64,000 nucleotides of DNA from the NCBI RefSeq assembly GCF_030035675.1, contig NC_084482.1:232161943-232225942 (forward strand), in the 5' to 3' direction. Position numbers and translations under genes: made by a program. The stretch comes from Rhineura floridana (Eukaryota; Chordata; Lepidosauria; Squamata; Rhineuridae). Under the pieces are notes generated by a model. The model saw only the letters and a list, made by a program, of their open reading frames with translations. It was not told where the DNA came from and searched no databases. Each line of letters begins with the position of its first letter. Within the stretch, counting starts at the first letter, position 1. Below are positions 45,201 to 55,586 of the stretch, piece by piece.

Positions 45201-48200
45201 CGATTAAACCAGACATTTCTCAGCTCAGTCTGTGTTCGGGGCTTGCTTTAGCTATTGCGATGAACACCTAGGACTCGGGTTGTCCCACAGCCGCATAAAT
45301 GTTTGCAGCAAGCCCTGCCATTTCCACAGGATTCCTCCCTCACCCTTGCTCCGGAAAGGCTTCCCCCCACAAAGCCTCACCTTCCAGCCCTTGGACTCCA
45401 TCTCCCGGGAGGCCTCGAAGATCTTCTGCACAGCCCGGGGGATCATGCCCGCAGTGTCAGAGTCCACACTATCTGGGCCTTCCATAGTGTACGTCTTGCC
45501 ACTCCCGGTCTGCCCATAGGCAAAGATGCAGACGTGATACCCATCCAAGGCAGACTGGAGGGAGGAGGAAAGGAAGTTGTCAAGCCAAGCCAAGGGCTAT
45601 CCCGCTCCTCCCTCCCTCGCACTACCTAGGGTGGGGGTGGGCTGCCCATCAGCTGAGAGCTACCTCCCTGCCCCCAGCGGAGGTGGGCCCTTCCCTGCAT
45701 CCGCACCTGGACCAAGAGGGCAATCTCCTCAAAGACGTCTTCCTGAGAGCTGGCAGGAGGGAAGACCCTGTCAAAGTTGAACTCGTAGACAATGTCCTCC
45801 TTGCGCTCACGGCCCACGTGGGACTGTGGGGAGAAGGGACAGAAGTGCTGCTGCTGCCGCTGCTGCTGCCATGGACTTCCGGGGAGGAAACTCCATTTCT
45901 CAGCCTGCAGCCTTCCTGCTCTCAGTTTCCTGGTGTTGTCAGTGGTTACTGACCGAGAAGGTGACCTCCTCTCCCTTAACCAGGGATGGCAGCGCTTGGT
46001 CTGCACAGACTCTTTGGCGAGGAACCTCAGGAAAAGCTTTTTAGACCCCCCCCCACATGCTTTCCAATGTTCTTAAAGAACTCTAGCACGGAGGCCACAT
46101 TCATCCCTGGCTGACCCTCTGGGGCCACACGCCAGCATGAATGGGGCCACCCCACCCCACCCCCAGCTCCCCCACCTGAGCCGATCAGCTAAGGCAGGGA
46201 GGGAGTAATTGCCTGCAACTGAGCCTCCTTCATCGGTCTTCCTTCCGAGTACCTGATACACTTGCCAGTAAAGCTACCTGCACAAAAGCCGATGGCTCAA
46301 AAAATAAATACCAGCCACCTTTCCGGCCAGAAGACACCTGGGCCTGACACCGCCATCATTATCACTGTTGTTGTGACAGGCACCCTGCTGCGCCCCCCTC
46401 CCCACAGGCACAAGTGCAGCAAAGCATGCTGGGATATCACGCTGGGCTAACCTCCTCCACCTTGGAGAGGACAAGGCTCTTGCTGTCGTCTGGAGGGAAG
46501 CACAGGTGTCCCATTCCCTTCTGGGCCTCCTTCTCACAGGCCAGCAAGGGGCGCACGCGGCAAAAGACACGGATGTTACCCTGGGAGGGAGGAAAGATCC
46601 GTCAGCGCCCAGCCCCCAGAAACTGACCAGCTCAAGTTCCTCTGGAGACAGGCACTGCCGCTGCCCTCCCTCCGACCCGCCCGCCATCCCTCCGACCCGC
46701 CCGCCCTCCCTCCGACCCGCCAGCCCTCCCTCCGACCCGCCAGCCCTGATCACCTTCAGCTCTTGCACGGCATTGTGCAGGTACCGCCGCTCCATCTCGG
46801 ACTCGTGCAGCTTCTGCTGCAGCTCCGCCTTTTGTGCCTGCAGGACTTCGTTCTCCTGCCTGTGCTGGGCTAGGCTCTTCTCTGCCAGGTGCAGTTCTGC
46901 CTACAACAGAGGAGCCCCAGAGCCAGTTAGGGACAGGCTGCCCTGAACCCACCCAAAGCTGCTCACTTTCCTTGGACTGCGCAGACAGATACAGATCTGT
47001 CAAACCCCATTGTCATGGTCAGACCACTTCCTGGTGAAGTTCAGACTTATGGCTCCAATTCTTCCCTGCAGGGGTGGCAAACAGATTAAGATGGTCCGCC
47101 CCCGGAGACTAATGGAATCCACTGGATTCCTGAATGCCCTGGGGGAGTTCCAGTGGCTAGAGCAGGTGACCCTGTTGAAACCCTTGTCATGCTGTGGAAA
47201 AGCGAGGCGTGTCAGGCTCTTGACACAGTTGCCCTCAAGCGCCCTCTCCGCCATTGTGGAGTCCATTTTGCACCTTGGTACACCAGTGAGCTAAGGGCAA
47301 TGAAACAGGCTGGATAACAACTACAGCGCAAGTGGTGAAAGACATGCTGTGAGGCTGATCGGGAACAAGTAGAACATCATAACCATGCCTACTCTGTGGC
47401 GGTGAGGCCGGTGAAGAAGGCCCACTTCTCTACCTCCATTGCATCCTCGAGTAGTCGTCCAGTGGAGCTTTTCCTTATTGTCAGGGGTCTGTTGGCATCA
47501 ACTCCAGGAAATGGAGTTTTAGACCCTTCGGAGGCCCACGGTGAATTGTTTGTAAGGCACTTTGAGGGTAAAGTTGCTCACCTCTGCAGCAGTCTTGATG
47601 CCCCCTCCACATCCACTGTAGTCCCCAATTTATTTTTATTTATTATTTGATTTATATCCCGCCCTTCCTCCCAGCAGGAGCCCACGGTGGCAAAAAGAAA
47701 CATTAAAAACACATCATAAAAAGACTTTAAAATACATTAAAACAAAATAATGTTAAAAACATTTTAAAAAAACCTTTAAAAATATCCTTAAAAAAAAAAA
47801 AAAAGGGTTAAAAACATATTATTAAAGAAAACATATTAAAAGCAATTCTAACACAGAAGCAGCCTGGAACAGGTCTCAACTTAAAAAGCATGTTGAAAGA
47901 GGAAAGTCTTCAAAAGGCGCCTGCCTAATATTTAAGGGGAGGGAATTCCACAGGGTCCCCAATGAGGTGTCCAGTGCAACGTCTGCTGCAACTCCTTGGG
48001 AACGGTTTCAGCTGATGCAGCCTGATGACGTAGACAAGGTGCTTGCGATGATGCAGCCAGCAGCGTGTCCTCCTGACCCTTGACCTTCTTGGCTTATTAA
48101 GCTTGCCGAGGGGGTCTGGCCGAGGGGATCCAGGGTGTGGTCAACGCATCATTGCGGGAGTGAATGGTTCCAGCCACCCAGAAAGAGACGGTGATCCGAC

Positions 48201-51200
48201 CGCTTCTGAAAAAGCCCACCCTGGACCCATTGGTCTGCGACAATTACCAACCGGTAGCAAATACCCCCTTGTTGTTGTTGTTATGTGCCTTCAAACTGAT
48301 TACGACTTATGGCAACTCTATGAATCAGCGACCTCCACGAGCATCTGTCATGAACCACCCTGCTCAGATCTTGTAAGTTCAGGTCTGTGGCTTCCTTTAT
48401 GGAATCAATTCATGTCTTGTTTGGCCTTCCTCTTTTTCTACTCTCTTCTGTTTTTCCCAGCATTATTGTCTTTTCTAGTGAATCATGTCTTCTCATGATG
48501 TGTCCAAAGTATGATAACCTCAGTTTCATCATTTTTGCTTCTAGTGACAGCTCTGGTTTAATTTGTTCTAATACCCAATTATTTGTCTTTTTTGCAGTCC
48601 ATGGTATCCGCAAAGCTCTCCTCCAGCACAACATTTCAAATGAGTTGATTTTTCTGTTATCCGCCTTTTTCACTGTCCAACTTTCACATCCATACATAGA
48701 GATCGGGAATACCATGGTCTGAATGATCCTGACTTTGGTGTTCAGTGATACATCTTTGCATTTGGGGACCTTTTCTAGTTCTCTCACAGCTGCCCTACCC
48801 AATTCTAGCCTTCTTCTGATTTCTTCACTATTGTCTCCAGTTTGGTTAATGACTGTGCCGAGGTATTGATAATCCTTGACAAGTTCAATGTCCTCATTGT
48901 CAACCGTAAAGTTATATAAGTCTTCTGTTGTCATTACTTTAGTCTTCTTGGCGTTCAGCTGTAGTCCTGCTTTTGTGCTTTCCTCTTTAACTTTCAGCAG
49001 CATCCAATTTTCACACTTCCTTCATCTTGGTCCAATCCCGCTTTCCGTATATCTTCTGGGTACAGATTAAACAAATAGGGTGATAAAATACACCCCTGTC
49101 ACACACCCTTTCCGATGGGGAACCCATCGGTTTCTCCATATTCTGTCCTTACAGTAGCCTCTTGTCCAGAGTATAGGTTGCAGATCAGGACAATCAGATG
49201 CTGTGGCTCCCCCATTTCTTTTAAAGCATTCCATAGTTTTTCATGATCTACACAGTCAAAGGCTTTGCTGTAGTCTATAAAGCACAGGGCGATTTTCTTC
49301 TGAAATTCCTTGCTCCGTTCCATTATCCAACGTATGTTTGCAATATGATCTCTGGTGCCTCTTCGCTTTCTAAATCCAGCTTGGACATCTGGCATTTCTC
49401 GCTTCATATATGGTAAGAGCCTTTGTTGTAGAATCTTGAGCATTACTTTACTTGCATGGGATATTAAGGCAATAGTTCGGTAATTACTGCATTCCCTGGG
49501 ATCCCCTTTCTTTGGAAGTGGGATATATATTGAACGCTTCCAGTCTGTGGGCCATTGTTTAGTTTTCCATATTTCTTGACAAATTCTTGTCAAAATTTGG
49601 ACAGATTCAGTCTCAGTAGCTTGTAGCAACTCTATTGGTATGCCATCTATTCCTGGTTATTTGTTTCTTCCAAGTATTTTAAGAGCAGCTTGCACCTCAC
49701 ATTCTAAAATTTCTGGTTCTTCATCATATGGTTCCTCCGTGAATGAATCTTCTTAGGGAAGTTGATTGAGAGGGTTGTGGCGCAGCAACTGCAACTACTC
49801 TTGAATGAAACAGATTATCTTGACCCATCATTCCAGTTTGGGTTCAGGCCTGGTTATGGGACTGAATCGGCCCTGGTCACCCTGATGGATGACCTTTATT
49901 GGGAGAAGGACAGGGGCAGCGCGACCCTGTTACTCTTACTTGATCCCTCAGTGGCTTTTGATACCATTGACCATGGTATCCTTCTGGGCTGATTTGGTGA
50001 GGTGGGTATTGGAGGAACTGTTTTACAGTGGTTCCGATCCTTTCTCCAGGGTCATTTTCAGAGAACAACATTAGGTGACTGTCTTTCGGCCCCCTGGCAG
50101 CTGTGCTGTGGGGTGCCGCAGGGTACCATCTTTTTCCCCATACTCTTTAACATCTATATGAAGCCCTTGGGAGCGGTCAAAAATTTTTTGACCAGCCGCA
50201 GAAAAAGCCCTGAGCGCTCATCCCCTACACGTTTCCCCTCGGTGAGGAGAGCCTGGAGCTCGTGCCCTGTGAGGCTCCTGTTCTCAGATGAGGCCCCATG
50301 CCCAAGCTGTGCCCATGCTTACCTCTCTGGCATCCAGGCGGGCAGCAAAGTTGATACCTTATCCCAGTCTGCGTCTGTGTTGGAATTGCTTTTTAATATG
50401 TTCTTAAACCTTTTTTAATATGTTTTTAATCTTAGAAGCTGTTTTGAAAGCTTTTATTAAGAAATGTTTTTAAAGATGTTCTGTTTTGATGTGTTTAAAA
50501 GTTTGTTTTTATGATGTTTTCATGTTTTTAGTGCTTTTTTTTGCCACCCTGGGCTCCTGCCAGGAGGGAGCGCAGGATATAAATCAAATAATAATAATAA
50601 TAATCTTTGCGCATAACAGCTTGCAACAAAACAGGGAAAGAAGGCACATGAGGGTCCCTGGGGGGAGAAGCTCCTTTTCTCCGGGGTGGTGGTGGGTGAG
50701 ACACAGATCCAAGAGTTCTGGTGTTCGGGGACCAGCAGGCGCTCGGCCCACTCTCCTTCACTCTTGCAATGGCTCACATGGATCCTGCAAGACTGAAAGC
50801 CCCAAGCAAGCACTAAGGTAATGCAAAAGGAAAAAGGGAGCCCAGCTTACCTTAGCTCAGCTCCTAAAAATGAACTAGCTCCTGCCATGAGTTCAGTTGG
50901 CCAGAGCTTCAGATCAGAGATGCGAAGGACCAAGAGAAAAATAAACGGGTTTCTCTCAAAATATTGGCAGGAAAACACAGGAAAACCTGTTTTCCCCCCT
51001 GATTTTTATGGGCCTTCCCAGCTCTGCTTTGGGTGATGAAGTTCTCCCTTCCAAGAGCTCAGACAGGGAGTCCTCCCAGGTCTGCTCCCCCAGCCGCAGA
51101 GGAAGCCCTGAGCGCTCGTCCCCTACACATTCCCCTTCGGTGAGGAGAGCCGGGAGCTCCTGCCCTGCGGGGCTTCCATTCTCAGATGAGGCCCCATGCC

Positions 51201-52839
51201 CAAGCCGTGCCACGCTTACCTCTCTGGCACCCAGGCGGGCAGCAAAGTCCCTGTTGGCCTCCTTCATCTCTTGGCTGGTAGCTTCCAGCTCCTCAGTGAT
51301 CCGGGTCTGGTTCTGGAGGATTCCCTGGAGCTGCTGCTCTTTCTCCAGGAGCTCCGACACTTTCTGGAGGCTCTCTTGGACCTGCTCTCGGCAGACCTGG
51401 AGCTCGTAGGTCAGAGCACTGCAGGGGAAGGCTTATTTTTAGCGGGGATAAACGAGGTAACAGGGAGAGTAAGGTAAGATCCTGAGGCCAGAGGAGGAAC
51501 AGCCCCACAGTGCCCTCCATCACCCGCAGCAACTGCTGCCGTCACTGCCTCACCTGGCTTCGCTGCCCAACTGCCTGTTCTGGGCCTTCATCTGCCCCAG
51601 CTCCGCTTCCAGCCTGGCCTCCTGCTGCTTCAGGGCCTCGTTCTCACCTGCCAGCCCCTGAACCTTCTCCTTGTAGGCGCCCATTTTGGCCCGGAGGTCG
51701 CTCACTTGCCCCTTCAGATCCCAGGGGGCGCGCTTCTTCTCACCACCCCCCACATCAGCTGCTACCAGAGAGAGAGAAAAAAGGGAGCAGGAGGAGAGAC
51801 TGTGGGGACCCCCCACCCCACGGAGGGGGCTCGAGGCTGGCCCCTCATAGGCAGGCATCCTTCTCAGGGCCTTACCTGGCTTCGATTCTCCTGCAGGCAC
51901 TGCCCGACGGGACACCGCTAGGGAGGGCAAGACAAAGACAGAATGAGAGAGGGAGCCTGACTCTGGTCCCAGCTGCTTCCCACCAGCCCACCGCACCCAC
52001 TGCCTACCTGTGGTGGAAGCTGCTGCCATGCCCGCTGCCGCCCGTGCCTGAGAGGATGAGCGCCGGCGGCCTGCAGAGAAAGCATTGTTAGCCAAAAGGG
52101 TCTCCCCAGCTGGGGGCTTGGGCTGCTGGTCCTTGGCTTACCAGGCAGGCGGTGACTTCGGAGCACGGGGGCCGAAGGAGGAGCCCTTGGCCGGGAGGGA
52201 ACCGCCAACATGACAACTCCTCCTCTCTTGGTGGGGGCAGGGAGACCCCGAGCACGTTTCTGGAAAAAGGAAGAAAAGGTGGCAGCCATTATCATTTGGG
52301 GCTGTTCTAGATGACCTCCAAGGTCACTTCTAACTCTTTTGATTCTAGTAAAAGTTCACTCTTGCAATTTATGCAAAACATCAACTGATTGGAGGAAGGA
52401 ACTTGAGGACCCCACACTGTCGTCTCCCCACTGAAAAGAAACCCTCACCCGATTCTCCTTGGGGGGCTCAGTCTCGTTGGTGGCTGGACGTTTCAGACGC
52501 AGGCCAGACACAGGGAGCCGGGAGGGGCCTTTCAGCAGGGGGGCCCCTCCTTCCTCAGAGTTCACTTTCTGCTCCTTGAGGGGTAACTAGGGGTGGTGGG
52601 AGAGAGAGAGAGAGAGAGAATCCCTCAGGCAAGTCGGAGGATGGGAGCTTTGAGGCTCCACTTATGTGACGGGACCAGCAGCCCCCCGTCTGTCCAAAGC
52701 ACAAGGGCCTAGCCCCACAGGGCTGTGCAAGCGCAGCAGAGGGAGCAGCACTGCTCGAAGGTAGCCGCCACCCCCTACCTGAGTTTCCCTCCCCTCAGCC
52801 TGGTTCCTGGAAGGGACTCACTGGAAGCAGGCAGTCCAT
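42252..52839 (-). CDS. KIFC1: Kinesin family member C1 (kinesin-14, HSET)
   Basis: Seventeen coding exons: 52839-52822, 52586-52449, 52259-52142, 52070-52008, 51917-51876, 51761-51554, 51418-51220, 46900-46754, 46580-46452, 45823-45707, 45554-45381, 44428-44261, 43768-43630, 43307-43168, 42867-42794, 42618-42543, 42293-42252. They join in frame to 663 residues (human 673). KIFC1 is a minus-end-directed C-terminal motor that focuses spindle poles and clusters centrosomes. The basic N-terminal tail includes SGLRLKRP and KENRKRAR, likely microtubule and nuclear-import sequence. A coiled coil spans about 128-310. The motor starts at [11 protein letters not shown] (312), with P-loop GQTGSGKT (407-414), switch I NEHSSRSH (527-534) and switch II DLAGSE (560-565). 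The end [13 protein letters not shown] matches human. Intron 7 (4.3 kb) is filled with LINEs. The gene is on the opposite strand to PHF1, sharing a promoter region. Confidence 0.97.
46663..46747. repeat. 20-bp minisatellite beside KIFC1 splice donor
   Basis: Four tandem units of 'ccctccctccgacccgccag' type lie in KIFC1 intron 8. They end about 6 bp from the 5' splice site of exon 8 (46754). Confidence 0.9.
47625..47965 (-). mobile_element. L2 LINE 3' end inserted in L2
   Basis: The reverse complement of an L2 3' UTR ('atttatatcccgcccttcct', then A-rich DNA and 'ggaattccacaggg'). It is flanked on both sides by 'tccccaat', a probable 8-bp target-site duplication. Confidence 0.8.
48272..49756 (-). 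mobile_element. BovB LINE, 5'-truncated, inserted in L2
   Basis: On the minus strand, 49629-49099 encodes [24 protein letters not shown] and [15 protein letters not shown] up to FPIGKGV. After one frame change 49003-48410 gives [21 protein letters not shown] and [14 protein letters not shown]. The 3' end at 48272 is 'tgccttcaaactgattacga' in reverse complement with a TTG run. The part around YADD, near 49050, is damaged. Confidence 0.92.
50192..50351 (-). pseudogene. Partial duplicate of KIFC1 exon 7 and following intron
   Basis: 160 bp match 51090-51248 at roughly 90 percent by eye. The copy contains the last ~30 coding bases of KIFC1 exon 7 (reading FAARLDARE instead of FAARLGARE), the GT splice donor and about 128 bp of intron. 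It lies 0.9 kb downstream of the source in transcription direction, in the same orientation, inside the L2. It lacks a 3' splice site of its own, so it is not expected to act as an exon. Confidence 0.85.
50607..51089. other. KIFC1 intron 7 remainder
   Basis: No recognised repeat or exon lies between the L2 tail and the source of the duplicated segment. Confidence 0.4.
52596..52620. repeat. GA microsatellite
   Basis: A run of GA dinucleotides lies in KIFC1 intron 1, close to the 3' splice site of exon 2. Confidence 0.8.
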
Positions 52840-53399
52840 CTTTGCAGGTGGAGCCTTTTCGAAGCAGCAGCAGTACAAGAAGCCTTCAACCACCTGGGCT
52901 AGAAAGGAAATAAGGAAGAGCGAGAAGTGAGGGTTTTGAGGAGGGAGCACAGAGACAGGGAAGCCCCACACCTGTCCAAGTGAAGGGCCGGCCTACAGAC
53001 GGGGGACTTGGGTTGTGTCCCTTGGCCTAGCAGAGTCTCCCGCACGCAGAGGCCCAGCAATCTTTTGCCCCGCAAGCAGCATAAGAACGGAAGAAGAGCC
53101 CCGCAGCAGGAGCTGGATGAGGCCAAAGGGGGCCCACCAGATGCCCCCCCGGGGAGGCTCCGAGAGGAAGGCCAGCCTCGCTCACGCCCGCACAGGACGC
53201 CCTGCCTGCGGAGAGGGAGGAGGCTACTCGGCCAAGGTCAGAGCAGGCGCTTCTGCAGCAAACGTGAGCCAGGGGTGGGTCCCGGGTGGGCTCACCCCCG
53301 CAAAACTAACCTCACAGGGCGGCTGTGCAGAGAATAAGAGCAGGGATGGGAGGGCGGTGGCGGAGAACCCTCCCCACCCCTCCCACCCCTGAAGACCCA

Positions 53400-55110
53400 A
53401 ATTAACAGCAATACGGAAGAGGAGGCGACGCAGCGGAGACAGAAGTAGAGGACGAGGTCACCGCCGCCCCTGTAAGGTAGGCCGCCATCGGCTGTGCTCC
53501 GCCGGGGGGGCAGCTGCTGATCCTCCCGCCGCGCTCCCTCCCTGGGCAGGGCAGGGCAGGGGAGAGAGAGGCGTCCCCCGTGGCTCCGTACTGCACCTCA
53601 GCCCAGCCCCGCCGCCGCTAGGGAAGGATCGGGCTCGGGGGGGGGGGAGAGAACTCTGCACATGCCCAGAGGGCGGCATTGCCGCCACCACTCACCCTCC
53701 AGCCGGCCTCCCCGCTTTTGCTGCTGCGCCTTCGGCCCAGCCCACTTCCAACGTCGACCGATTCAAACGGGGATCTTTCCCTCCCGTCAGCCCCCGCGCG
53801 GAGCCGTCAAGACGGCTCAGCCAATGGGAGACCTTGCTTGCCTCGAGAGGATACCAATCCGCTTCCCGGCTCCACCTCGCGTGCCTGCCCCGCCCCCTTT
53901 CGCCACCGGCCAGGCCGGGGGTGTGGAAGACAGAGGCCTAGGGACGTGTGCGCGTGCGCATACTGAAGGAGGCCGCTCCCCCCACCCTGGCAACGGCCGC
54001 CGCGGAGCGCAGGAACTAGGCAGGGGGCGGGGCCAGCACCGCAGGCATTTTCTTTCTCAGTCGCGCTCGCTCGCAGGGTAGGCGTGGCCTTTGAGGGGGC
54101 GGGGCGAGTCGACTCCCCACCCCTCAAAAAAATAGAAATAATATGGGGGGGTCCCCAAGGGGGGGCATATCTAGCTATGCTATCCTTCCCTTAGCAACAG
54201 GCAGCAATTCCACAGGACAAGCAACTCTCTTCCATAGGAGAGTGCGTGTCTCTGTCTGTTAAAGCTTCACCTGTTGAACGTCTGCTGCCCATCCCTCCTT
54301 CAGCACAGGAGGAGCTCCCCCGGAATAAGGCGAGGGGTCGCTGGGGCAGCTATTGGGGCGCCGGGGGGAGGTCAGAGGAGGGGCTGCACCTGTGGCATTG
54401 GAGGGAGTTATGAAGTGGGGCAGAAAGGTTAATATTTCGCGACATCGTCTTAATCCTTTGGACCCTCGGCCCTTCCTCCCCTCCCCCTCCTTCCGGGGTC
54501 CCGAGCGGGGGGGCGGGGCTCGGAGCAAAAGTGTGAATTAACAGCCCTGGGCGGGGAGGAGGGGTCTCTTTTGGGAAGCGGGTGGGGGGCAATAGCATGA
54601 GGGGGCCCTCTTTATTTCTGGGGGGAGGGAGGAGGGGGAGGCCTCAGCAGCTGAAGGTCGCTTGCTGGAGGGCACAGCTGGGCGGGGGACAGAGGGGGCG
54701 CTGGAGTTGGGGCGGGGGGCTGAACCCAGCAAATGCACTTGAGCAGGTGGATTAGAGGGGAAGGGCCGGTGTTGGGGGGCAAGGGGTGGCCTGTGCAGTT
54801 GCTGCTGAGCAGGGCCTCCTCCAGGACCTTTGGGGGTGGCGGAGAGAGGGGGAGTTCCTGCCCGACTGCCCCCTGCCCAGGAGTCTCCCGTCCCCGGGCG
54901 CGGCAGGAGCGGGAGGCTGGTCTGGCGGCAGGGGGGCATGAGGGGGGCTCCCCGCGGCTGGCGGCTGCCTCTCCGCATCCCCCCTCGCGGCCCCCCACTC
55001 TGGCTGCTGCGTCACTCGGGCTCCGCTTGAGGATGGAGCCGCAGAGGGTCCTGCTCTCTCGCCCCTGAGCCCCCTGCCCCTGCCCAGGCGGGGAGCTCAG
55101 CAACAGCGGG
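53400..55110. promoter_or_regulatory. Shared KIFC1/PHF1 CpG-island promoter
   Basis: CpG-dense DNA lies between the two head-to-head genes. An NRF1-like 'gtgcgcgtgcgca' sits at about 53948. A plus-strand donor (gcgg|gtaagg, about 55109) is a candidate end of a non-coding PHF1 exon 1; the matching acceptor is at 55570-55571. KIFC1 5' UTR exons probably lie on the minus strand near 52.9-53.7 kb. Confidence 0.55.
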
Positions 55111-55586
55111 TAAGGGGGGAGAGGGCGGCCGGGCGCAGGGGCCTCGCGCCTCGTTGCCCTAAAGGGAGGGAAGAGGGGGGAGAGACCCCACCAATCCATT
55201 TCCTGCAATGGGGGGCTTTCTCCCCTTCCCCACTGTCTTCTGACAACTCCCCTCCCCCTCTACTGAGCCACAGCCCCCCCACACACAGACACAAGGCCTC
55301 TCATCTGAGAATGCATCCTCTGTGGGGAGTGGCCCCCTCTGATGGGGTGGGGGGGTCTGGGGGATGACACAGTTGGAACCTGAGATGCTCAGGCGGGGAG
55401 AGGGGACTGGGGGACAGCAGTGGATGAGAGTTGCCACAGGTGTGGGGGTGCTGGGGTGGAGGGCCATGGAGTTGCAGGGAGAAGGCTCCTACAAGGAGGG
55501 GGCCACCTGCCCCTCCACCCTCCTGGAGCTGGCCAGCTGCCTGATGCTCCTCTCTCTCTCCGCCTCCCCAGGTGGGGCGCAATGTG

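Larger units (their letters stand above)
46995..50606 (+). mobile_element. L2 LINE, multiply interrupted, in KIFC1 intron 7
   Basis: Pieces: 46995-47624 (end of endonuclease, [10 protein letters not shown]), 47966-48271 ([18 protein letters not shown]), 49757-50181 ([20 protein letters not shown], reverse transcriptase with [14 protein letters not shown]) and 50352-50606 (3' UTR with 'aggagggagcgcaggatata' and an AATAAT tail). Interruptions are a second L2, a BovB and a 160-bp KIFC1-derived segment. The YADD part is gone. Stops and shifts mark it as inactive. Confidence 0.88.
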
